Assembly: GCA_027886185.1 (NCBI GenBank)
Contig: WOAB01000040.1
Span: forward strand, 744,001 to 808,000
Reading direction: 5' to 3'
Source of the DNA: Rheum nobile
Taxonomy: Eukaryota > Streptophyta > Magnoliopsida > Caryophyllales > Polygonaceae
Length of the DNA stretch: 64,000 nucleotides
Under the pieces are notes generated by a model. That model worked only from the letters and a program-made list of their open reading frames with translations. It was not told the origin of the DNA and did not search any database. Of this stretch, positions 24,254-32,596 are shown piece by piece (the stretch's first letter is position 1; each line of letters begins with the position of its first letter). A program made the position numbers and the translations under genes.

Positions 24254-24420
24254 TTTTGCCCAAGCGCCCTCTCGGGTTTTCACCTAGCCACTCATTTCAT
24301 TTTACTAGATATCTCACATATACTCGCATCACTCCAGTCCATTTTTGCATCGATCTATACCAGTTGGACTACCCGCTTTTTACTTGAACAGCCCTTTCGG
24401 GTTTTCAGCTCATCCCAGGA
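24254..24420 (-). other. Paired hairpins capped by AAAACCCGAAAGGGC, element B
   Basis: In minus (RNA) sense, TGAGC and GTTCA (24412-24408 and 24389-24385) flank CTGAAAACCCGAAAGGGCT-like apical sequence. A second copy has CTAGG and CTTGG (24287-24283, 24264-24260) around AAAACCCGAGAGGGC. The same pair occurs in elements C and D with different but still pairing stems. It lies in the untranslated part between the internal and LTR-adjacent PPTs. Function unknown. Confidence 0.6.
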
Positions 24421-24544
24421 TTTTGATTGCCTTTTTCACATATTTTTGGCTTTTTCGACTTTTTTTTAGAAAAAAGAATATTGGAATGGAAATTACAGAA
24501 AACAAAGCTATGTACACTAGCTAGATAGATAGCACAGTCTAAAT

Positions 24545-24587
24545 CCCCCCCCCCCCCCCATACTTAAACCGAACATTGTCCTCAATG
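24545..24587 (-). other. Internal polypurine tract and CATTG hairpin, element B
   Basis: Minus-strand CATTG-AGGA-CAATG is followed by TTTAAGTATG and a run of about 15 G. It copies the form of the LTR-adjacent PPT, about 585 bp upstream of it. The G run looks like homopolymer expansion of a GGGGG core. Confidence 0.65.
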
Positions 24588-24631
24588 TAGAAAAGAGAAC
24601 AACAAATGAAATAGGGGAAGGAGAAATAAAC

Positions 24632-25841
24632 TCACTGTAGGCCGGATGGTGGTGGTGGGAACCTCCCAAAGTAGTCCCTCATATGAGTGTCCATAGTGTC
24701 CAGACGCTCATCTACATCAGCACGGAACTGGGTCTGCCAAGTCTGCAGACCGGTCTCTACTCGGGTGTTCCAATGAGTCTGCTGCACCGAGAATGTATCA
24801 AACCTTGCGTACAACTCCTGCCAAGGTGTTGCAGGACCATAAGAAGACGAAGGCACATCAAACTGGGTAGGCAAAGGAGTATCCTGACCCACAGAATCAG
24901 CAGCAGCAGCACCAGCACTAGGGCCCTCTCTAAACGGACCAGAAGGAGCAGCAGCAGGGGTAACAGCAGTCTCATTTCTTCTATCACTGGGAATCCACCA
25001 TCCCTCAAATGAAGAGGAATAAGTAAAAGCCCGAGGAAGATGCAGAAAATGACCATCATATGAAGACCAAACTAAAGCACCACCCCTGCCCAATGGCTTC
25101 AGCATCGAGCACACTCTCATGTGCGCCTTGTCATACACCGCATGAGCGACATGTCGAGGAAGACGATCCGTAGCAATAATCTCAGCACAAAGAAGGGTGA
25201 TCAGATCACCCCCACAGATATCACGTGGCTCACCATCTCGAATCCTCTTCAAGGAACTCAGAAAAAGACTAGCCCAACACGGGGTATACGTAACACAAGA
25301 CAAGATGCTCATAAACCAACGGAAATCCTTCAGAGGGACCTTACCATCATCAGCATGGCCAAATAAATCTCTCATCAACACCTTATGGATCAACCTTAAG
25401 CAAGGGTTCACCAACCTCGAATTCACCTCCTGACCCTTCTTGAACTGCCTATTCGTGGCCTCATGCCAAAAAGAAATCATATCCTCCTCAGCCAGACCAC
25501 CAGACCACCCATCGAATGGCTCCTTTGTAATGCCCAGGGCATTACGAATCTCACCAGCAGACAAAGTATACTCACGACCACTATAGTTGAAAGTGATCTT
25601 CGTCAACCTCTTGTTGGAGGAACCATCAGAATACCTCTTACAAGAGGCAATGAACTGGTACCACAGCTCCGGGTAAGCATCAGCGGACTTATTCAGGAAG
25701 GTCCCCAGGCCACACTCTGCTAAACAAAGAGATACACGCTCCAACATACCAAACTCAAGCACTCAAGCAATGTCGGCTTGTCAAAGAACTTAGTAGCCAA
25801 CACCTTCCTCTCCTTCACAATGTAATACACCTCATTCTCCT
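24632..25841 (-). pseudogene. Third ORF of element B (Athila ORF-type protein), 3' part
   Basis: The main frame (from about 25762) encodes about 376 residues. It contains ITFNYSGREYTLSAGEIRNA followed by LGITKEPFDGW, NPCLRLIHKVL and WASLFLSSLKR, and a C-terminal part with amphipathic segments (WNTRVETGLQTWQTQFRADV). Its body aligns by eye with the third ORF of element C. This matches what I know as the Athila ORF / putative plant transposon protein type; its biochemical role is not established. The N-terminus continues through 25763-25841 in another frame and then at 33948-33907, across element C. A tandem 8-base duplication (TGCTTGAG twice, about 25755-25770) causes the frameshift. Broken twice, therefore not functional. 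Confidence 0.8.
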
Positions 25842-27151
25842 TGATAAGCACTACTTTGTAGGGCTTAACTAAGAGTTATTAGAGGTTTTATTGGTGCCAT
25901 TCGGGTAGATTTAGACACATTCTTGTGTATGGCGTTTGGAGGCGAAGTTGGTGTTTTTGGAGGTGTTTGAGCTACTTTGGAGATCATGAAGACACTGAGG
26001 AAGGAAGCCATCAAGAGAAGACGCCAAGGAGTGAAGAGGAGACGGGTTGGTGTAAGGCAAAGGACAAGAATGCCGAGCATTAACCGCGATCGCGGGCATG
26101 GGTGCCGTGATCGCAAGACTCGGAGCATGTCGAGAGTTTTCTGCGGGCGTTGAGAGATTGAAGGGCGCGGAGCCACATGGGCCGCGATCAAGGTCCACCA
26201 CCCGCGATCGCGGGTCTGACACGGCAGAGGCTCGGACTTATTCCGAATTATCCTTTTAGTTTTCTTTTCCCTTTTCTTATTTCTATTGCAGTTATTTTTC
26301 TTAATGGGCTAGGTCATTTGTTAGGGCCCTATAAATACTCTCCTTATGCATTAGGGTTAGAGATCCACACTTTAGTTGCAATTTTCATTCATCGTTGTTT
26401 ATTTCGTTTAAAGTTTCTACCATGACTATGAGGAGCTAAGCCTCTTTGGCTTAGTCCGGTAATGGAAGCATGAGTTCGTTCATCTGGTTGTGAGGTTGTG
26501 TTCCTATCTATCTATCCTATTGAGTTATATCTTTTCTCTGAGCAAATTCATATTTGAATGTTTGTTGGTTTATCTAGACTGATCACCTAGGTTTATTGCT
26601 TTCATTCTTATTGCTAATACTAGGGAACTGTTGGGCTAACGCTCTAGTATAAGTAGCAAGCATTGATTGTTATCTGCATCTGTGGATTATATCTATGTGG
26701 GAATTGATTATATGGTAAATGCATCTGAGCGAGCATTCTGTGTATCCTGGTTAATTCTTATATGCATTGCTGCCTTTGGGTTGAACCTTTAGTGGTACTA
26801 GGGTTATTCATTGGTAAGGGTTCTTTGTGGAAGGTTTCCCTCTGAATTTACATAAGATCGGGACAGGAATAACCGAATAGGAAGATAGGTCTTAATCAAT
26901 GAACAACATTTGAATGACTTATGTGGACATTACTTGGCTAAGTGTTTTTCTCTCTTGATATTTCATCCATTCTACTTTGTTTTGTTTGCAACCAACCAAC
27001 TATAAAACCCCCCCTTTGTGACATTGCATGCTACCACCATTGGTTCCTTCATTCTCTGTGGGATCGACCCTGACTTACTTACTATACTTTGTTTAGTGAG
27101 GATTTTAGGATTTACTTTTGATTAGGGGTACGACAACTATCCCCCCTATCA
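25842..27151 (+). repeat. 5' LTR of element C
   Basis: TGATAAGCACTAC...CCCCTATCA. It has a TATAAATA box at 26330-26337 and two exact CCGCGATCGCGG palindromes (26084, 26202). ORFs inside it on both strands are not genes. Confidence 0.95.
26330..26337 (+). promoter_or_regulatory. TATA box, 5' LTR of element C
   Basis: GGGCCCTATAAATACTCTCC, an optimal plant TATA context; the copy in the 3' LTR is at 33085-33092. Confidence 0.75.
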
Positions 27152-27156
27152 AATTT

Positions 27157-27170
27157 TGGCGCCGTTGCCG
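27157..27170 (+). other. Primer binding site of element C (tRNA-Asp type)
   Basis: TGGCGCCGTTGCCG, five bases after the LTR end. The same sequence primes elements B and D; it is the PBS type typical of Athila/Tat elements. Confidence 0.88.
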
Positions 27171-27273
27171 GTGAGGGCAATTGCGGATTTTGGTGTTTTG
27201 CATGCTTTGTGTGTTTTCAAATTTTTTTTCTGTGTGATTTTCGTGTGTTTGCTTGTGTGTGTGGACCTATCTT

Positions 27274-28287
27274 ATGGTCCACACCCGTACTGCTGACTCT
27301 CCACCTTTAGATCTTGATCCAGAGATTGAGAGAACTTTCTCCCAAGGACGCAGAGTGAATCAAGCTTTGGTCTTTGAGAATCCCACTTTTGAGATGGCGG
27401 ACGAGGTACCACCACCTACGTTGAGGCAGCTGACTGCGCCTAACTTGACGCAGCAGCCACTGGCCGTACAATTCCCTGAGCTAGGCACGGGAGTGAACTT
27501 TGAGCTCAAGTCTGGTCTTATCCATCTTTTGCCTCAGTTCCATGGGCTAGCTGGAGAGGACCCAAACAAGCACCTCTCGGAGTTCCACGCCGTGTGCAGT
27601 TCCATGAAGCCACGGAATGTCACTGAGGATCAAATCACGTTGAGGGCTTTTCCTTTTCCACTTAAGGATTCAGCCAACGACTGGTTTTACTACCTCACCC
27701 CAGGAAGCATCAACACCTGGGAGAAAATGAAGAAGGCGTTCCTGGAAAAGTACTTTCCAGCAACGAAGCTGAACAGTCTCAAGCGCAACCTGAGCAACAA
27801 GAGGTTGTGCTCTAGCTGTCCCTATCACGGGTATTCAGACCAGGATTTGGTCTTATATCTGTACGGGGGATTGCTGGATGAAGATCGACAAATGGTGAAC
27901 GCGGCGTGTGGGGGAAACATACTGAACAAAACCCCTACTGCTGCATTTGAGATATTCAGCGAGTTGTCGGAAGGCTCAAGGCAATTCAGCAAGAGGGCGA
28001 GCGCCCAGGCTGTGAAAGCCACTTCAAGTGAGAATGTTCCCCCATCTATGGCGAGGGAAGTGAGCAAAATGAAGGAGATGATCAAGGTTTTGATGAGGAA
28101 GGAAGGACCCCAGAGGGTCAAGGAGTGTGAATTTTGCTATGCCACCACGCATGCAACTGACGCATGTCCTGCACTCCATGAGGAGCTCACTGAGCAAGTC
28201 AACGCTGTTGGGGGTACCAACAAAGACAACGGTACGACCCCTACTCCAGTACCTACAATCCGGGGTGGAGAGACCATCCTAACTTGA
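27274..28287 (+). CDS. gag: gag (capsid and nucleocapsid-like) of element C
   Basis: I take the ATG at 27274 (MVHTRTADSPP): element B has a matching start (MVDTRSTDSP) after the same CTATCTTATGGTC leader phrase. About 337 residues. The capsid-type retrotransposon gag region spans about residues 60-270 (FHGLAGEDPNKHLSEF, PRNVTEDQITLRAFPF, WEKMKKAFLEKYFP). CEFCYATTHATDAC near residue 290 fits a CX2CX4HX4C knuckle without the usual glycine. By eye, a segment between NLSNK and RLCSSCPYHG is shorter than in B and D (about 18 residues missing), which may compromise the capsid fold. The product would form the particle that packages the RNA. The frame stops at 28287; gag-like and protease sequence resume downstream. 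Confidence 0.85.
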   Translation: MVHTRTADSPPLDLDPEIERTFSQGRRVNQALVFENPTFEMADEVPPPTLRQLTAPNLTQQPLAVQFPELGTGVNFELKSGLIHLLPQFHGLAGEDPNKHLSEFHAVCSSMKPRNVTEDQITLRAFPFPLKDSANDWFYYLTPGSINTWEKMKKAFLEKYFPATKLNSLKRNLSNKRLCSSCPYHGYSDQDLVLYLYGGLLDEDRQMVNAACGGNILNKTPTAAFEIFSELSEGSRQFSKRASAQAVKATSSENVPPSMAREVSKMKEMIKVLMRKEGPQRVKECEFCYATTHATDACPALHEELTEQVNAVGGTNKDNGTTPTPVPTIRGGETILT

Positions 28288-28676
28288 GGTACGGGAACAC
28301 GCACAATGTGAAGAACCCCCCTGAGTTCCGACCAAGACCCCCTCAGCAATACCAGCAGTACCCCCAACGACCATTCCAAGGAGGCCAGCAGTTCAGAGGC
28401 CCAGCATAGCAGAGACCGCAAGGACAAGGAGCTCCCCGCGCTATGAATCTAGAGGACCAGGTCAATACACTGGCGCAACATATGACCACGCTGACGCAGA
28501 CAGTAGGAACCATGCAGCAAAACATGGTTCAGTTCCAACATGAGACCAAGTCCAGTATCCAGAACCTGGAGAAGCAGGTAGGGCAGATCTCCTAGGCGGT
28601 CAACAAGCTCGAAGCTAGAGAGTCACGAGCACTCCCATCTCAAACTGAGATTAATCCAAGGTAAAACGTCAACTGC
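28288..28676 (+). pseudogene. Degenerate gag C-terminal linker of element C
   Basis: Between the two open frames lies proline/glutamine-rich coding-like sequence, then an LxxQVxxLAQHMTTLTQTVGT-like coiled segment (about 28440-28600) resembling the start of element B's protease ORF. A TAG at about 28407 and a TAG near 28594 interrupt it. Confidence 0.55.
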
Positions 28677-29537
28677 ATGACGTCAAGACCAAGATGGGAA
28701 AATAAAGAAGAGAAGCTGGAATTAAAAGAGAAGTACGAGGCAAAACCGCGATCGCGGGGCGACAGCCGCGATCGCGGGTTTACGGACCCAAAAGCCGAGA
28801 AAAACTCGAGCATTAACCGCGACCGCGGACATGACAGCCGCGATCGCGGGGAACCAGTGCGAGAACCGCGATCGCGGGTTGACACCCGCGATCAACTCTC
28901 GGAAAGCGCTCCGCCTCGCAAGACATTTATGAACAAGTATGACTATCCGGAGGGATATTTTGACATCCCGATGCCATTCCCTGCAGCATTAGAAGACGAA
29001 AGGAATACGGAAATATATTGTGAGATATACCAGGGCTACCCGGAGAGCCCCTTCTTGAGAGAGCTACGCAAGACCATAGCGGAGCAAAAGGAGCGATCTA
29101 AGAAGAAGCCAAAGGTCAAAAAGGATATCTCAGCTGTGGTGCAGAAGAGGATTCCCAAGAAGTGTGAGGATCCTGGAATGTTCAGCGTGCCCTGCAAGAT
29201 TGGGGAGACTGAATTCAGCGAGACATTGCTGGATTTGGGAGCTTCAATCAATGTCTTGCCACTGTCCGTCTACAACAACCTCGACATCGGACCATTAGAG
29301 AGCACGGAAATCGTCATCCAACTGGCTGACAACTCCGTCATCACTCCTGAGGGCGTTGTGAAGGACGTACTGGTAAGCGTCGATACCCTTGTTTTTCCTG
29401 CAGACTTCTTTGTCATGAACACAGGGGAACGAGGAGGACGAGTAATGCTAGGGAGGCCTTTCATGAAGACCTCCAACACAAAGATCGACGTGGGTAGAGG
29501 CACAATCAGCATGGAGTTCGACAAGAGGAAGACATAG
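28677..29537 (+). CDS. Protease region of element C with palindrome-encoded linker
   Basis: About 286 residues. The first 75 are a basic, disordered-looking linker with repeated RSRGD/RDRG units encoded by CCGCGATCGCGG palindromes. The aspartic protease domain follows (about residues 160-286): active-site-type DLGASINVLP, IVIQLADNSVITPEG and VMLGRPFMKTSNTKIDV, as in Athila retropepsins. It would cleave gag in trans or cis if expressed. The stop is followed not by RT but by a conserved RNA hairpin module and then non-coding DNA. The true start is unclear because the frame continues from the broken gag linker. Confidence 0.75.
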   Translation: MTSRPRWENKEEKLELKEKYEAKPRSRGDSRDRGFTDPKAEKNSSINRDRGHDSRDRGEPVREPRSRVDTRDQLSESAPPRKTFMNKYDYPEGYFDIPMPFPAALEDERNTEIYCEIYQGYPESPFLRELRKTIAEQKERSKKKPKVKKDISAVVQKRIPKKCEDPGMFSVPCKIGETEFSETLLDLGASINVLPLSVYNNLDIGPLESTEIVIQLADNSVITPEGVVKDVLVSVDTLVFPADFFVMNTGERGGRVMLGRPFMKTSNTKIDVGRGTISMEFDKRKT

Positions 29538-29629
29538 TATAGGCTGGAGAACATTCCGGAGCATCCTCCAGATACAAGAGCAAGGAGTACGGTTGCAGGA
29601 GGCAACCCCGGATGAGAAGTACAGCAGGA

Positions 29630-29679
29630 CGTCGTGCCGCGACGATAACTATGGCGCTGCTCGAGAGGCAACCCGAGGT
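29630..29679 (+). other. Conserved hairpin module with splice-donor-like end, element C
   Basis: CGTCG-TGCCG-CGACG (29630-29644), then TAACTATGGCG, then GAGAGGCAACCCGAG/GTATGAG (donor-like GT at 29678). Elements B and D carry the same module at the same place with paired stem changes. Confidence 0.65.
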
Positions 29680-30495
29680 ATGAGTCGTTGAACTCATTTA
29701 TGTTTTTACATTTCTTAGGACTTAGATTTTATTTTTCTTTCTTCTTCTTTGCACTTGTTTTTCTTTTTCTGTGGGCACTAGAACTAACTATGCAGCGGAG
29801 GCCAGAATCCAGCACCCGCGATCGCGGTTTCACACCCGCGATCGCGGTTTCCCCTCGGCGATCCATGGCGAGTTCTAGCCAAAAAATCAAAAAAAAAATC
29901 AAAAAAAAAAAAATGGCCCACAGTTTAATAAAACCGACGCGTTTTTCGAGGCAGTCAGTACCTCGTAACTCGTGCCGACTGTTACGGATGCAGAGGCATT
30001 AACCCCGCGATCGCGAGCCCTCAGCCCCGCAATCGCGGGTATTCATCGCGGCAATTATAAAAGGCGAGAGGCGGTGGAGGCATTTTACAACACCTCCACC
30101 ACCACCTCTCACTCTCACCAGATCGGATCTCCGACCTCGACCACCGTGACACCCCCCTGCAGCCCCGCGACTATCGTTCCAACGCCGCGACGTCGTTTGG
30201 GTGAGATCTCCATTTTCCAACTCTTGGATTTCTCATAGCCTCACGAGCCGCGATCGCCGGACCCACGCCAAACCCCACGACCACCGCAGCGCCACCGCAA
30301 AGCACCGGAGCCATTTTTTCTCAAAGTTCGCTGCAAACCCAAAAACCGCGATCGCCGGCATCATCCCCGCGATCGCGGCCCATCTTCTCCAGCGAGCTTC
30401 GAGTCGAGCATAAACCGCGACCGCGCCCTACACCCCGTGATCGCGGGTCCCTCCGGTACTCTTTCTGTTGTGCTTTCTCGCTCCTTTTTCCCACC
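29680..30495 (+). other. Non-coding spacer of element C
   Basis: Holds no RT or integrase sequence. Contents: a T-rich tract (29700-29780), palindromes CCGCGATCGCGG at 29816, 29836 and 30367 plus imperfect copies, an A-rich tract (29879-29913), and a pyrimidine-rich run just before the third ORF (30455-30495) that could serve as an acceptor tract. Confidence 0.6.
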
Positions 30496-31869
30496 ATGGC
30501 AGCCTTCGTAGGCAACATGAGGAGCCAGAGGCACAGGTGCTACTACGAGACGTTCAGCGCGCGGAAGTTCGTCCAGACGAAGTTCTTCGATCGGCCAACG
30601 CTGCAACGACTCGGACTGGAGGACTGCACACAACAGTTGCTGAGCCACGGAGGGCTCGGCAACTTCATTGACCTAGCCGCCCCGTCCTTGCACGAGCTGA
30701 CCCTGGAGTTTCTGGCCACGCTGGAGCGCCACGACGACGGGATCACGTTCAACCTGCTGGGGCGGCAGAGGATGATGTCCTACCAAGGTCTGCGGGACCT
30801 GTTTGGCGTTACTGAGGCTCCCGCCGAGGATTGGGAGACCGCAGGCACCTTGCCAGAGCTCTTCTGGCAGGATGCGACCCGGGAGGTACTCAACCCCAGC
30901 GCCGACGATTATAACTACAAGCTGACGCACCCCTGTCTGAGGCTGGCACACAAGGTGCTCGCCATGTCCTTCTTGGGACAGGGGGAGGTGAACAAGGTTC
31001 CGACGCTGGACCTTACAGTGCTCTAGTGTTTGACACCGGAGAGCCACAACACCCCCGACTGGGTCGATTTGTTCCTCTCCAGCTGTCTCGGGCTGAGGGA
31101 GAAGACGGGCGGCAAGATCTCTATGTGGGGCATGGTGACGCTTATCACCCAGCAATACGAGAACATCGCAGACCATTGGGATTTCCCCGCCGACATCTAC
31201 ACCTACAACATCACACTGCTGCGGAGATCCCATCTGCTGGAGGTCCATGGTGGAGAGTACATCTGGCTCTCCAAGAAGGAAAGGACCCACCGAATAAGGC
31301 TGCCTCGTCCGATGCCTTATGGGCCCCGGGCGAGGGATTTTTACCTCTATGCCGATGGAGAGCAGGGGTCGTCGTCCGAAGACGAAGGGGACGACGACGA
31401 CAACGAGGAGGAGGAGGAAACGACTGCAGCGGTGGACATGGAGAGCGATGTACCATCCCCGCTGCGTTCCAGGGGCCCACCTGTTTACCCTGACTATACC
31501 TACCAGGCATCTGGGTCTGGTAGTGGATCTGGAGGGGCGCCCTAGGACCAGCTCCTGGACAAAATGGCCAACCTGCAGCTGAGGCAGGCCGAGAATATAC
31601 GAAAGAGTGCCGAGTGGGAACGAGGCATCTCCCAGAGGCTAGAGGAGCATGAGAGGAGAAGCGTTCAGTGGGAACGCCAAGTCTCCACCCGCCTGGATGA
31701 GCAGGAGCGGCGGAGCGCTGAGTGGCAGCGCAACATAGAGGTCAACCTTGCATACCACGCCAACCGCCTGGACAGTCACCTCACCACTGTTGAGGACCAG
31801 GTGGTTCAGATGCAGAGGAGAGATGAGGCTTTCTTCAATGCTTATGGGTATTGGTCTCCACCCCAGTGA
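30496..31869 (+). pseudogene. Third ORF of element C (Athila ORF-type protein), two in-frame TAG codons
   Basis: One reading frame of 458 codons is interrupted only by TAG at 31024-31026 and 31543-31545. The N-terminal part has KFFDRPTLQRLGL and LTLEFLATLERHDDGITFNL, then YQGLRDLFGVTEAP and HPCLRLAHKVL, matching element B. Next come a WVDLFLSSCLGLREK block, an acidic stretch (about residues 295-310) and a GSGSGSGG linker. After the second TAG, three 18-residue repeats (RRSAEW, RRSVQW types ending RLEEHE or RLDEQE) form a likely coiled coil. Position after protease and before the PPT is where Athila elements keep their env-like ORF. No signal peptide or membrane span is evident. Confidence 0.78.
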
Positions 31870-31909
31870 GTATTTCTATTTTACCCTTATCTTTTTCTTG
31901 TCTTCCATA

Positions 31910-31944
31910 CATTGAGGACAATGCATGATTTAAGCATGGGGGAG
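31910..31944 (+). other. Internal polypurine tract and CATTG hairpin, element C
   Basis: CATTG-AGGA-CAATG (31910-31923) then TTTAAGCATGGGGGAG, about 650 bp upstream of the LTR-adjacent PPT, which has nearly the same sequence. Confidence 0.65.
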
Positions 31945-32062
31945 TAGAGTATTCACTATCTATCTTGTACATATTTCTTTTCCAGCATTGTACTTTTATT
32001 TTTAGCATTTTGAATTTCAGCATTTCTTTTCAAAAAAAAAAAAAAAATCAAAAATCCTAGGA

Positions 32063-32219
32063 CAAGCTGAAAACCCGAAAGGGCGGCTTGGGTAAAAAGC
32101 AGGTGACCCGGACCAGCGCTAGGCTGGGGTAAAAAGGTGTCTGAGTGACGTGAGCTTATGTGAGCACATCTATGAAAAAAATATGAACGGCTAGGATGAA
32201 AACCCGAAAGGGCTCCTAG
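32063..32219 (+). other. Paired hairpins capped by AAAACCCGAAAGGGC, element C
   Basis: Hairpin 1: CAAGC (32063-32067) with GCTTG (32086-32090). Hairpin 2: CTAGGA (32191-32196) with TCCTAG (32214-32219). Both enclose TGAAAACCCGAAAGGGC, whose CCC-GAAA-GGG forms a GNRA-type tetraloop tip. Confidence 0.65.
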
Positions 32220-32582
32220 GCAAAATGAGTGAAAAGAAGAGGAGTGATTTTAGGATCTCATTTTACCTGGAGGGGAGACATAAGAAGAGGAGACGAAGAA
32301 GGATTGTCGGGTAGGTCACTCTGGGAGGCATAAGGAGTCATAGATGGAGGCTAGGATTAGAGGTCACTTTACACTATTGGATGTCCGGGTTGAGCTTGGG
32401 GGAAGTACTCTGCTTGCCCTCAAGTTTATTGAGTTGTGGATGTGTTGTAGATGAGATTGGTGCCAGGAGCTTTGGCATGGGTTAAGTAACTCTTAGTTGG
32501 AGGATATGCTTCCTGAGACCTTGGGTGCTACATTGGAGGAGTAGACTTTCTTTTAGTTTACTCGAGGACGAGCCAAGGTCTA

Positions 32583-32596
32583 AGCATGAGGGAGTT
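32583..32596 (+). other. 3' polypurine tract of element C
   Basis: AAGCATGAGGGAGTT immediately before TGATAAGC of the 3' LTR. Confidence 0.8.

Noticed and set aside
24683..25433. Plus-strand ORFs opposite B's third ORF
   Set aside because: Shadow frames of the minus-strand coding sequence with no motif.
30999..31493. Plus- and minus-strand ORFs overlapping C's third ORF in other frames
   Set aside because: Out-of-frame by-products of GC-rich coding DNA; the 30496-31869 frame aligns with element B.
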